A stretch of 26,013 nt of DNA from JAFGCR01 sp964538225. Its GTDB lineage: Bacteria > Patescibacteriota > Gracilibacteria > UM-FILTER-43-11. Made by a program: the position numbers and the translations under genes. Below the pieces are notes generated by a model that was not told the origin of the DNA, made no database searches, and saw nothing but the letters and a program-made list of their open reading frames with translations. Position 1 is the first letter of the stretch, and the number at the start of each line of letters is the position of its first letter. Location: assembly GCA_964538225.1 (NCBI GenBank), contig CAZIDW010000014.1:1-26013 (forward strand). Direction: 5' to 3'. This document shows positions 14,401 to 21,622 of this stretch, in pieces.

Positions 14401-16689
14401 TCAGGCCGACGGCTGGATATTATAATAATCCATCAGGAATTCCGTTATCTTTTTAAAGGTCGGTGCGGCCGTGGTGGCGCCCCATGTCTCCTCGCCGATG
14501 CGCGGACGGTCGAATTTGATCAGCATCACGAATTTCGGTTCAAGCGCCGGGGCGTACCCGGCAAACGAGGTAATAGTGGAGCCTTCGCCTTCCTCATATT
14601 TGCCGTCTTTCCCCGCGACCTGCGAGGTGCCGGTCTTACCCGCGATCATGTAACCCGGGATGGCCGCCGGTTTCGCCACCCCGATATTGACCGAATTGAT
14701 GAGCATGGAAGTGATGATACTGGAAGCCTCTTCGGAGATCACGCGCCGGATGACTTGCGGCTCCGTCGTTTCCGCACCGTCTTTATGAAGCACGTTGTCC
14801 ACGATATAAGGCTGCATCAGCTTGCCGCCGTTGGCCAGTGCGGCCCAGGCGGTCAAAAGCTGGAGCGGGGTCACTATAATGCCCTGGCCGAACGAGGTGG
14901 TCAGCATCTGAGCCTTGGACCAGCGTTTGTAGTAGTCCACATTCCCTTTGGTTTCACCTTCCAGCCGGATATTGGTATATTCCCCGAATCCGAAGTCTTT
15001 AAGGTACTGGTACATCAGTTTTTTACCGAGCTGTTTGGCCACAAAGCTCATCCCCGTGTTCATGGAATACGCCAGCGCTTCGGTCATCGAGGTCTTGCCC
15101 CGGTATTTCCCGTCCGCGTTTTTGATCTCGAACTCATCGATTTCAAGCGGGCCGTCATCTATAAAAGTCGTTTGGGGTTCTACTTCTTTAGCGTCCAGGG
15201 CGACCGCCATGATGATGGGCTTGAAGACAGACCCTGGCTCATAGAAATCTGAAACAGTCTTATTTTTAAAGACGGTCGGTCCGAATTTGTTTTCGTAGAT
15301 GTATTTCTTCACCTCGTCGTTGAACAGATCTTCCTCGGTCACCGGCACGTACTTGTTTTTTTCATTGAGCTTAAAGACCGGGACTGTCTTTTCGACCAGT
15401 TCATCTTTTTCCAGAGGCCGAAGCACAAAAACATCCGTGTAATCATTGGGGTCGAACGTAGGGTAATTAGCCATGGCGATGATGGCGCCGGAAAAGGGGT
15501 CCATAATGAGCACCTGTCCGCTGTCGGCTTTGTAGCGTTCCACGGCTTCTGCCAGGATTTCCTCCACTTTTTTCTGGATGATGCGGTCGATAGTGAGGGC
15601 AATGGTCTCACCGTCAACGGCGTTGACGATCTGGCTGTCGCCCACGGTGATCTGGCGTCCCAGAGGGTCCCGTTCCGCGTAGATAGTGCCTTTTTTACCC
15701 TGCAGTTCGGTATTAAAATACCCCTCGGCACCGTATTGGCCGATAGACTCGCGGTTCAGAAAGCCGGTGACATGCGCGGCCAGCGCGCCTTCCGGATAAA
15801 AACGCCAGTGTTCCGGGAGCAGGACCACGCCTTTCAGTTTTAGAGCCTCGATTGTTCGGGAGACTTCCGGCTCCAGTTGGTTTTTTAAAAACACGTAACG
15901 GACTTTCCGGCGGGAAAGCTGTTTTTCCAGATCTGCCGGCGATTCTTTCAGGTGGCCGGCGAGCGTTTTACACACGGCTGTAAGGCGGTTTTCAGGAATC
16001 AGGGTAGGGTCCCCGTAGATCATGAACCGCTTGGTGTCCACAAAAATGCCGGGGAGGTTCTCATTGACGACATCCGCCATCAGGTTTTGGTCCACGTCCC
16101 GTTTTAGGACGACAAAATCCACTTCGGTCTTGGAGATCCTGCGGAGGATCTTGGCCGCCACCTCATCGATCATGGCGGAATACGTTTTGAATTCGATGGC
16201 TTTCGAAGGCACTTCCACCTCGTTGTCCTCATCGATCTTCCAGACCGTTTCAACCGGCACAAAGGATTCAAGGTCGGGTTCCTTTTTCACGTCGTAAAGG
16301 CATTCATCCGGTGTATCCAGACAGGCCTCGTATTCCTGGCGGGTAAAAAGCAGAGGGGCCAGTTTTTTGGCGATCTCCACTTTATTTTCCGCCACCAAAG
16401 GATCCACATAAACAAGATCCAGCGTCGTGTTGGTGGCCAGTTTTGAAAGGTCTCCGGAATGTGTATCCCGCACCAGGATCTCGCCGCGTTTCGCCTGGAG
16501 GGTGATGGCTCCGAAATGCTGTTCGCGCGCGGTCTCGCTGTATTCGTCATACCCCATCACCTGCAGCTGAAAAAGCCGGCCGATGATGGCGGCAAAAAGC
16601 ACGGAAGCGAAGACGGCCAGCAGGAGGATGCGGCCGGTCTGGCTGGAATTTCCGTTGCTATGCTGTCGGTAAACAGTGCCTCGTCGCAT
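14401..16689 (-). CDS. Class B penicillin-binding protein (FtsI/PBP2-like transpeptidase)
   Basis: A 762-residue peptidoglycan transpeptidase. There is one N-terminal membrane anchor (about 19-40, GRILLLAVFASVLFAAIIG). The pedestal/dimerisation region follows with its RGEILVRD and RFYPEGALAAHVTGF segments. The catalytic domain has S487-V-F-K (YEPGSVFKP), S542-M-N and K685-T-G-T (AGKTGTSQVAG). These are the three penicillin-binding motifs, all intact. There is no transglycosylase domain. At 762 residues it is longer than typical FtsI because of an expanded N-terminal module with extra segments around 110-290. Such enzymes cross-link septal or lateral wall and work with a SEDS glycosyltransferase, which is not in this window. 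It is monocistronic, divergent from the LOG-family gene, and its stop lies 20 bp from the duplicated tRNA-Gly end. Confidence 0.93.
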   Translation of the reverse strand: MRRGTVYRQHSNGNSSQTGRILLLAVFASVLFAAIIGRLFQLQVMGYDEYSETAREQHFGAITLQAKRGEILVRDTHSGDLSKLATNTTLDLVYVDPLVAENKVEIAKKLAPLLFTRQEYEACLDTPDECLYDVKKEPDLESFVPVETVWKIDEDNEVEVPSKAIEFKTYSAMIDEVAAKILRRISKTEVDFVVLKRDVDQNLMADVVNENLPGIFVDTKRFMIYGDPTLIPENRLTAVCKTLAGHLKESPADLEKQLSRRKVRYVFLKNQLEPEVSRTIEALKLKGVVLLPEHWRFYPEGALAAHVTGFLNRESIGQYGAEGYFNTELQGKKGTIYAERDPLGRQITVGDSQIVNAVDGETIALTIDRIIQKKVEEILAEAVERYKADSGQVLIMDPFSGAIIAMANYPTFDPNDYTDVFVLRPLEKDELVEKTVPVFKLNEKNKYVPVTEEDLFNDEVKKYIYENKFGPTVFKNKTVSDFYEPGSVFKPIIMAVALDAKEVEPQTTFIDDGPLEIDEFEIKNADGKYRGKTSMTEALAYSMNTGMSFVAKQLGKKLMYQYLKDFGFGEYTNIRLEGETKGNVDYYKRWSKAQMLTTSFGQGIIVTPLQLLTAWAALANGGKLMQPYIVDNVLHKDGAETTEPQVIRRVISEEASSIITSMLINSVNIGVAKPAAIPGYMIAGKTGTSQVAGKDGKYEEGEGSTITSFAGYAPALEPKFVMLIKFDRPRIGEETWGATTAAPTFKKITEFLMDYYNIQPSA

Positions 16690-16777
16690 ATTTTATTTTT
16701 AGTAGAGGTATTTTATCATATTTTATTGATTTGGGAATTTTTAAACCGGATTTTACGAATTTTTAAAGCCGTATCCC

Positions 16778-16806
16778 TTGTAATCAGAGGGGAGATTTGG
16801 TATAAT
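16778..16806 (+). promoter_or_regulatory. Strong promoter of the structured leader and LOG-family gene
   Basis: TTGTAA (16778-16783), 17-bp spacer, perfect TATAAT (16801-16806). Transcription should begin near 16813, about 145 nt before ATG 16959, far longer than the roughly 15-30 nt leaders of most other genes here. Confidence 0.7.
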
Positions 16807-16824
16807 ATAAAGATTAATTAACTT

Positions 16825-16947
16825 GAGGAACTCCTTGTGGTAGGACTACTTCCCCGAGAGCCTTCGGGGTCGTGGTAATACTCTTATGGCCAACCGCGAC
16901 CAACGGGAGCAGTAAACCATAAGCAGAACCACAAGTACCACCACAAG
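16825..16947 (+). ncRNA. Structured leader RNA with predicted pseudoknot (possible riboswitch)
   Basis: Helices visible by eye: P1 CTTGTGGT (16834-16841) with ACCACAAG (16928-16935); P2 CCCCGA (16852-16857) with TCGGGG (16864-16869); P3 TCGTGGT (16870-16876) with ACCGCGA (16893-16899). A 7-bp pseudoknot joins CTTATGG in the P3 loop (16883-16889) to CCATAAG (16917-16923). A second ACCACAAG (16940-16947) could replace the first as P1 partner, a layout suited to a switch. It lies between a strong promoter and the LOG-family gene. It does not match the riboswitch, SRP, RNase P or tmRNA consensus sequences I know. It could also be a separate small RNA. The ligand is unknown. Confidence 0.65.
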
Positions 16948-16958
16948 AAAATATAAAT

Positions 16959-17552
16959 ATGAAATTAAGAATCGGTGTCATGGGATCCGCTCAGGGTCCT
17001 ACCATTGAAAATCAGCAAAACATCAAAAACGCCATCACTTTAGGGGATGCCATCGCCAAGGCGGACTGTATCCTGGTCAACGGAGCCTGCCCTGGCCTGC
17101 CGGATGAGGCGGCCTACGGGGCGCACCGGGCCGGGGGCATCGTGATGGGGGTCTCCCCGGCGTTCAGTGAAAGGGAGCACATCAAAAAATACAAGTCTCC
17201 CAAGGAATATTATGACATCATCCTGTACACTGGCCTGGGGCTGATGGAGCGCGACATCATCAATATACGGAGTAGTGACGCCATCATCCTTCTGGGCGGA
17301 GGGGTCGGCACCCTCAATGAGTTCACGGTGGCCTACGATGAAGGAAAGGTCATCGGTGTGCTCACCGGAAGCGGCGGCGTTTCCGACCACATCGAAGACA
17401 TCCTGAAGATCTGTCACCGGGATATGAGTGATAAGATCGTTTCCGACAAAGATCCGAAACAGCTGCTTGAAAAAGTACTGGAGGCCATTAAAAAACACCC
17501 CCAGCCCATGAGTGAAGACGAGCGGGTCACCCGGGGAGGGGGAAGGGGATAG
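16959..17552 (+). CDS. LOG-family Rossmann nucleotide-binding protein
   Basis: A 197-residue protein of the LOG/'lysine decarboxylase-like' family (TIGR00725-like). Members with proven activity cleave nucleoside monophosphates to base plus ribose 5-phosphate. The Rossmann start is RIGVMGSAQGPT. NGACPGLPDEAAYGAHRAGG is the nucleotide-loop region. ERDIINIRSSDAIILLGGGVGTLNEF carries the family's GG-x-GT-xx-E signature, with Gly-Gly replacing Pro-Gly. Length fits the family. It sits behind a strong promoter and a long structured leader, so RNA-level regulation is likely. secE starts 127 bp downstream. It could be a nucleotide-salvage enzyme or only a binding protein; the substrate is not evident. 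Confidence 0.8.
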   Translation: MKLRIGVMGSAQGPTIENQQNIKNAITLGDAIAKADCILVNGACPGLPDEAAYGAHRAGGIVMGVSPAFSEREHIKKYKSPKEYYDIILYTGLGLMERDIINIRSSDAIILLGGGVGTLNEFTVAYDEGKVIGVLTGSGGVSDHIEDILKICHRDMSDKIVSDKDPKQLLEKVLEAIKKHPQPMSEDERVTRGGGRG

Positions 17553-17609
17553 CGGACAGACCCGGAGGATACGGAGAGGATCGGCAAAATAAAAAAGAGC
17601 GTTTTTAGC

Positions 17610-17636
17610 TTGCTATTAACCAGGGGTTCTGATAAT
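17610..17636 (+). promoter_or_regulatory. Possible promoter of the secE-nusG operon
   Basis: TTGCTA (17610-17615), a short 15-bp spacer, and GATAAT within TGATAAT (17631-17636). The start would lie about 40 nt before the secE ATG at 17680. The spacer is suboptimal. Confidence 0.3.
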
Positions 17637-17679
17637 ATTTTTCCGCTCGCTTTTTAACGGTATATTTAATTCCATTATC

Positions 17680-17868
17680 ATGGGTAGTATCAAGCAGTAT
17701 TTTAAAGACAGCGTCCAGGAATTCAATAATGTCACCTGGCCCACACGCAAGCAGGCCATCCGCATCTCCACGATCGTGTTCGTCTTCATGATTATCAGCG
17801 CGATCGTCCTGGGAATCGTGGATCACTTGCTGTCAACCGCTTATAAGTTTCTTTTAACACTATCTTAA
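17680..17868 (+). CDS. secE: Preprotein translocase subunit SecE
   Basis: A 62-residue SecE of the short one-helix bacterial type, the clamp that stabilises SecY in the membrane. The amphipathic N-terminal helix is IKQYFKDSVQEFNNV. The conserved hinge is VTWPTRKQAI (residues about 18-27). A single transmembrane helix follows (about 30-50, IVFVFMIISAIVLGIVDHLL). Identity is supported by nusG starting one base after its stop codon, the classic secE-nusG pair. The ATG has no Shine-Dalgarno sequence (AATTCCATTATC precedes it). Confidence 0.92.
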   Translation: MGSIKQYFKDSVQEFNNVTWPTRKQAIRISTIVFVFMIISAIVLGIVDHLLSTAYKFLLTLS

Positions 17869-17869
17869 T

Positions 17870-18415
17870 ATGGCTAAACAGGCGAAAGGCACCGGCCGGA
17901 ATTGGTATGTGCTTCACACCTATTCCGGTTACGAAGACGCGGTTGAAAAAGCATTACGGCAGCGTATCGACGCCTTTAATATGCAGGATTATATTTTCGA
18001 TGTAAGGGTCCCCAAAGAAACGCAGATCGTCATCAAGCGCGGCGAGCCGACACAGGAAAAAAAGCGCATCTTTCCCGGGTATGTGCTGGTGGATATGACC
18101 GTCACGGATTATTCCTGGTATGTGGTCCGGAACACGCCCAATGTCACTGGTTTTGTGGGCTCCGGTAATATCCCGGTCCCTGTCACGCCAGAGGAGTATG
18201 GCATCATCGAAAAACGCACCGGCTTGGAACAGCCCAAGTTCAAGATCGACTTCAAGGTGGGCGAGCATGTGGGCATCACCAGCGGCCCGTTCGCTAATTA
18301 CGACGGCGTCATCGATAAGATCGATCCGGAAAAGGGAAAGGTGAAAGTACTGGTTTCGATTTTCGATCGCGAAACCCCTGTGGAACTGGATTTCACGCAG
18401 GTGAAGAAGAAATAA
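17870..18415 (+). CDS. nusG: Transcription elongation/antitermination factor NusG
   Basis: A 181-residue NusG, which binds RNA polymerase and influences pausing, Rho termination and transcription-translation coupling. The NGN domain begins NWYVLHTYSGYEDAVEKAL and contains RIFPGYVLVDM and the NTPNVTGFVGSG segment. A C-terminal KOW domain follows (FKVGEHVGITSGPFANYDG, then VKVLVSIFDRETPVELDF). The length is normal. The start lies one base after secE. Instead of rplK directly downstream, there is a tandem-repeat array with an assembly gap and a gene for an anchored protein. Confidence 0.95.
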   Translation: MAKQAKGTGRNWYVLHTYSGYEDAVEKALRQRIDAFNMQDYIFDVRVPKETQIVIKRGEPTQEKKRIFPGYVLVDMTVTDYSWYVVRNTPNVTGFVGSGNIPVPVTPEEYGIIEKRTGLEQPKFKIDFKVGEHVGITSGPFANYDGVIDKIDPEKGKVKVLVSIFDRETPVELDFTQVKKK

Positions 18416-18445
18416 TTTTCAATTTTCAGTTTTCAATTTACATTG

Positions 18446-18626
18446 AAATGAAAATTGCCAAATGAAAATTGCCAAATGAAAATTGCCAAATGAAAATTGC
18501 CAAATGAAAATTGCNNNNNNNNNNNNNNNNNNNNNNNNNNNNNNNNNNNNNNNNNNNNNNNNNNNNNNNNNNNNNNNNNNNNNNNNNNNNNNNNNNNNNN
18601 NNNNNNNNNNNNNNCAAATGAAAAAG
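18446..18626 (+). repeat. 14-bp tandem repeat array containing an assembly gap
   Basis: Nearly five head-to-tail copies of AAATGAAAATTGCC (18446-18514), then 100 N (18515-18614), then a last partial unit CAAATGAAAA (18615-18624). The real array length is unknown; 100 N is a conventional placeholder. Immediately upstream, CAATTTTCA and TGAAAATTG can pair as a hairpin after nusG. The ATG within the last unit is the start codon of the next gene. Confidence 0.9.
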
Positions 18627-19250
18627 CTCCCCCTGTTCATTATCATTGTCATCGCCCTGTCCCTGTTCGCGGCCGCGGATTATTATCTTAATGACCTGGA
18701 CGGCCGGGTGGTCCTGGATTTAAAAGACCAGGTCACCGATGCCACGGCCGCGCCTGAACCGCCCGAACCGCTCGAACCGCCGGCGGAACCGGAACTGCCG
18801 TCTTATTTCGAATCCGGCCAGGTGCTGGAAGGGTATGAAGTGGCCAGCCAGCTGCAGACCCGCCAGATCTTTGAAAAAATCGATCTGAGCCATGTGGATA
18901 ACATTACAGTCATTCGGAACGAACTGCAGGAAACGGCAGAAGACACGTCTTCCCCTCTCTTTATCTACGAGATCCGCGGGCCCGAAAATCAGGGCAGCCT
19001 GACCTATCTGAACATCAAACTGCAGTTCATCGCGCAGATCAACGCGGCCGCAGAGACCATCAACGAGACCTCTGAATTCGGGCAGAACAGTTTCTTCTTT
19101 AATAACAGGAATTACGAAAATACCGCCTTTCTTCTTGTCCAGATCGGCGATGACCTGTTTGGCCTCCAGTACAATAAGGCGGAACCGGACGTCTATGAGG
19201 ACATCCAGCGCATCATCGGATTGTTAACAGCCAAAACCCCTAACTCTTAA
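18618..19250 (+). CDS. Membrane-anchored or secreted protein of unknown function
   Basis: A 210-residue protein that I do not recognise. The N-terminal signal or anchor is KKLPLFIIIVIALSLFAAA (residues 2-20). A Pro/Glu-rich linker follows (about 45-65, APEPPEPLEPPAEPELP), then a globular part of about 140 residues without Cys. It lies between nusG and rplK, where related genomes usually have no gene. Its ATG comes from the edge of the tandem repeat array, and the rplK start is 11 bp after its stop, so it is probably co-transcribed with the ribosomal genes. The upstream extent is uncertain because of the gap: the frame stays open leftward through the repeats (each unit supplies ATG), so a longer N-terminus is possible, but the hydrophobic signal fits this start. 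Confidence 0.7.
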   Translation: MKKLPLFIIIVIALSLFAAADYYLNDLDGRVVLDLKDQVTDATAAPEPPEPLEPPAEPELPSYFESGQVLEGYEVASQLQTRQIFEKIDLSHVDNITVIRNELQETAEDTSSPLFIYEIRGPENQGSLTYLNIKLQFIAQINAAAETINETSEFGQNSFFFNNRNYENTAFLLVQIGDDLFGLQYNKAEPDVYEDIQRIIGLLTAKTPNS

Positions 19251-19261
19251 CCCCCTCTACC

Positions 19262-19684
19262 GTGGCAAAGAAAATCATCCAATTCATCAAATTGCAGATT
19301 CCGGCCGGCAAAGCCAACCCTGCCCCGCCGGTGGGGCCGGCGCTGGGCCAGCATGGCCTGAACATCCAGGATTTCTGCACCCAGTTCAATGAAAAGACCA
19401 AAGATCTGGGCGACACGGTGGTCCCGGTGATCATCAGTGTGTACGATGACCGCAGTTTTACGTTCATCACTAAGACCGCTCCCGCGGCGGAAATGATTAA
19501 AAAAGCGATTAATTTAAAGAAGGGCAGCGGTATACCTCATAAGGAAAAGGTGGGCGTTTTACCCAAGACTAAACTCAAAGAGATCGCGGAAAAAAAGATG
19601 GAAGACCTGAACGCGAACGATGTGGAGCAGGCCATGAAAATCATCGCCGGCACTGCCAGAAGTATGGGTGTGACTATTGAGTAA
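19262..19684 (+). CDS. rplK: 50S ribosomal protein L11
   Basis: A 140-residue L11, which binds the GTPase-associated region of 23S rRNA. It shows the family N-terminus IKLQIPAGKANPAPPVGPALGQHG and IQDFCTQFNEKT, then the C-terminal RNA-binding domain with DLNANDVEQAMKIIAGTARSMG. The length is exact for the family. The start is GTG at 19262 (MAKKIIQF...), preceded by pyrimidines (CCCCCTCTACC) rather than a Shine-Dalgarno sequence. The last codon and stop (GAG TAA) fall inside the first bases shared by the two copies of repeat family 2. Confidence 0.97.
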   Translation: MAKKIIQFIKLQIPAGKANPAPPVGPALGQHGLNIQDFCTQFNEKTKDLGDTVVPVIISVYDDRSFTFITKTAPAAEMIKKAINLKKGSGIPHKEKVGVLPKTKLKEIAEKKMEDLNANDVEQAMKIIAGTARSMGVTIE

Positions 19685-19830
19685 CATTTGGCACCTGACG
19701 AAATTTGTAACTGGTAATTCGTAACTTGTAACTTGTAGCAATCGAGTTATCAGTTACAAGTTACGCCCCGAAGGGGCAAATTACAAATTTCGTCAGGTGC
19801 CGCCCGGCCAAGCCGGTTCGGACGGGTCAG
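19677..19830 (+). repeat. MITE-like structured repeat, family 2, copy A
   Basis: A 154-bp element that differs from copy B (24440-24593, inverted) at 7 positions by my reading. The basal stem is an inverted repeat of at least 21 bp (19690-19710 with 19781-19801). Inside are a 13-bp hairpin (CGTAACTTGTAAC with GTTACAAGTTACG) and GCCCC-GAA-GGGGC. A further hairpin CCGGC-CAA-GCCGG follows, so the whole folds as a branched structure. It lies between rplK and the L1 leader of rplA and begins at the rplK stop codon. No coding capacity. Confidence 0.88.
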
Positions 19831-19842
19831 GTGTAATATGTA

Positions 19843-19903
19843 TTTAAGTGGGAGGCCCCGACGGCCGCCAAATGCCCCGAGTAAATTGAGGGGTATACCA
19901 CGC
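19843..19903 (+). promoter_or_regulatory. Putative L1 autoregulatory mRNA leader
   Basis: GTGGGAGG (19848-19855) with GGCC-CCGAC-GGCC (19854-19866), a CCCC...GGGG hairpin (19875-19878, 19890-19893) and closing ACCAC (19897-19901). The GTGGGAGG...ACCAC layout upstream of rplA matches the 23S-rRNA-mimicking binding site through which L1 represses its own translation in other bacteria. Confidence 0.6.
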
Positions 19904-19916
19904 AACCTTTATTACC

Positions 19917-20624
19917 ATGAAAAAATACGGCAAAAAATACAAGAATGTCGCCGAATCCGTAAAGGGACAGACAGTCTCCGCGCTCGATGAGGCGGCCAAA
20001 AAGGTCAAAGAGGCCGGTACTACTGCGTTCGACAGCACCGCAGAGGTGCATCTGAACCTGAACATCAACCCCAAACAGGCCGACCAGACCATTCGCACCA
20101 CAGTTGTCTTACCTCACGGCACGGGGAAAAAGCTGAAGATCGCCGCGGTAGTGCCCGACGACAAAGTCAGCGCCGCCAAAGCCGCGGGCGCGGCCGTGGC
20201 GGGCCTGGAAGACCTGATCGCTGAATTCGAGAGCAATAAATTCGATTACGATGTCATCGTGGCAGTACCCGAGGTAATGAAAGACTTGGGGAAAGTTGCT
20301 AAAAACCTGGGCCAGAAGGGGATGATGCCTAATCCGAAATCCGGCACCGTCACCACAGATATCGAAAAGACCATCGAGGAACTGTCACGCGGGCGGATTG
20401 AACTCCGCAATGATAAAGATGGGAATGTACACGCGGTTTTCGGAAAAGTCTCGTTTAAAGAGGAAGAGCTGGAAAACAATCTCAGAGCCCTGCTTCAGGC
20501 GCTCCGCGACAACAAGCCCAGCGGCGCCAAGGGGACGTTTATCAACTCCATCACACTTTGCACCACTATGGGTCCGGCCATCCGCCTGGATGTGAATGAG
20601 GTGATGCGCTCCTTGTCCAAATAA
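19917..20624 (+). CDS. rplA: 50S ribosomal protein L1
   Basis: A 235-residue L1, the mobile stalk protein that assists tRNA exit and usually represses its own operon. Visible family segments are VHLNLNINPKQADQTIRTTVVLPHGTGK, the second domain with LGQKGMMPNPKSGTVT (very conserved), and the C-terminal GAKGTFINSITLCTTMGPAIRLD. The N-terminal 30 residues are Lys-rich (MKKYGKKYKNVAESVKG). The length is standard. It follows rplK by 232 bp, an interval filled by a family 2 repeat and an L1-type leader. The usual rplJ-rplL genes do not follow; dut does. Confidence 0.97.
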   Translation: MKKYGKKYKNVAESVKGQTVSALDEAAKKVKEAGTTAFDSTAEVHLNLNINPKQADQTIRTTVVLPHGTGKKLKIAAVVPDDKVSAAKAAGAAVAGLEDLIAEFESNKFDYDVIVAVPEVMKDLGKVAKNLGQKGMMPNPKSGTVTTDIEKTIEELSRGRIELRNDKDGNVHAVFGKVSFKEEELENNLRALLQALRDNKPSGAKGTFINSITLCTTMGPAIRLDVNEVMRSLSK

Positions 20625-20701
20625 CCAATTTTAAATTTTAAATAACAAATTTTAATTTATCGGTTATCAAATTGCCATTTGCCATTGGTAATTTAAAATT
20701 T

Positions 20702-21133
20702 ATGAAGGTCCGTATCAAACGTATCGACAAATCTCTCCCGCTTCCGGTCTATGAAACCGGCGGTTCGGTAGGGTTTGATCTGATAGCAAGAGAGGATAAG
20801 GTCATCCAACCGGATTCTATCGAACTGATTCCCGCCAATGCCATTGTGGAAGTGCCGAAGGGCTATTCACTCATCGTCGCTTCGCGGAGTTCCACGCCCC
20901 GGAAGCACGGTCTCACCAAACCCCACGGTATCGGCATCATCGATCAGGATTACTGCGGAAAAGAAGATGAAGTGAGGATTCAGATGATGAACTTTACTAA
21001 ACAGCCTGTAATGATTAAAAAAGGCACTAAGATCGCCCAGGGCCTGTTTGTACGTGTGGACCGTTTTGAGTTTGAGGAAGTGGATGACGTTTTAAAGGAA
21101 AGCCGTGGCGGATTCGGCAGCACCGACCAATAA
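20702..21133 (+). CDS. dut: dUTPase (deoxyuridine triphosphatase)
   Basis: A 143-residue trimeric-type dUTPase, which splits dUTP to dUMP and PPi and so keeps uracil out of DNA. The five motifs are recognisable in order: GGSVGFDLIARED (I), ASRSSTPRKHGLTKPHG (II), GIIDQDYCGKEDEV (III, with the catalytic Asp), KGTKIAQGLFVRV (IV) and SRGGFGSTDQ (V, C-terminal arm). The catalytic-loop context DxDY(C/R)G is slightly divergent. ATG 20702 was chosen over an upstream TTG at 20672 because it begins the first strand (MKVRIKRI). The 77-bp gap after rplA is AT-rich with an ATAACC/GGTTAT inverted repeat that may terminate the ribosomal transcript. Confidence 0.9.
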   Translation: MKVRIKRIDKSLPLPVYETGGSVGFDLIAREDKVIQPDSIELIPANAIVEVPKGYSLIVASRSSTPRKHGLTKPHGIGIIDQDYCGKEDEVRIQMMNFTKQPVMIKKGTKIAQGLFVRVDRFEFEEVDDVLKESRGGFGSTDQ

Positions 21134-21152
21134 ATTTTAACCTTCTTTCATT

Positions 21153-21362
21153 ATGAACGCTGAAAAAGAATGCAACTGTTATTCCGATGACCAGTTACAG
21201 GAGCTCATCAGGCTTTTTCCCGCAGAGACCATCGGCGACCGTAAAACCCAGGAGTCTGTTTATGGACATTTGGACGGAAAAAAAGCCGTGCATCGGATGC
21301 GTGACCATATCGACACCTGTCTGGATTGCCGGACACGGATTGAACAATTAGCCGCCCGATGA
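21153..21362 (+). CDS. Tiny zf-HC2-like Cys/His protein
   Basis: A 69-residue protein. Cys at 7 and 9 precede YSDDQLQELI. Near the C-terminus is HIDTCLDC, an H-x3-C-x2-C motif as in anti-sigma-factor zinc fingers (zf-HC2). There is no membrane segment, so this is not a typical transmembrane anti-sigma factor, and no sigma factor gene is nearby. It overlaps the next gene by 4 bp (ATGA at 21359-21362), so the two are co-translated. The next protein has a similar plan, which suggests an ancient duplication. The function is unknown. Confidence 0.6.
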   Translation: MNAEKECNCYSDDQLQELIRLFPAETIGDRKTQESVYGHLDGKKAVHRMRDHIDTCLDCRTRIEQLAAR

Positions 21363-21622
21363 TGCCGGAAATTGAAAAATGTCCCCTGGACGGCGGATTC
21401 TGCGAGTACACAGATGAACAGGTCCTCGATTTTTTAGAGGAAGGCGGGGCAGGCCTGGACGCCTGTCTTCATGTCTTCTGTCCGGCGTTCCGCCATCGTC
21501 TCAGCCGGCTGGTAAAAGAAGGCCAGCAGAAAAAGCCGGTAGCTGACCTGGGGCTTGTCCGGCGGATGCAGGAATTAGAGGACACGTTTGATGATTTTAC
21601 AGCTTTAGGGATGTCTGGCTGA
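21359..21622 (+). CDS. Tiny Cys-rich protein, paralogue-like partner of preceding gene
   Basis: An 87-residue protein starting at ATG 21359 (ATGATG; 21362 is an alternative start). It repeats the layout of the gene before it: CEYTDEQVLDFL against CYSDDQLQELI, and a later GLDACLHVFCPAFRHRL against HIDTCLDCRTRI. The second motif has lost the strict H-x3-C-x2-C spacing. Four Cys (near 8, 15, 36 and 41) could bind a metal. The C-terminus is a helical, acidic extension. Its end overlaps the convergent two-TM protein gene by 26 bp. There is no known function; the arrangement suggests a two-subunit complex. Confidence 0.6.
   Translation: MMPEIEKCPLDGGFCEYTDEQVLDFLEEGGAGLDACLHVFCPAFRHRLSRLVKEGQQKKPVADLGLVRRMQELEDTFDDFTALGMSG

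Noticed and set aside
18483..18617. Longer N-terminus for the nusG-rplK interval protein
   Set aside because: The extension would be repeat units plus unknown bases in the gap; the hydrophobic signal begins right after ATG 18618.
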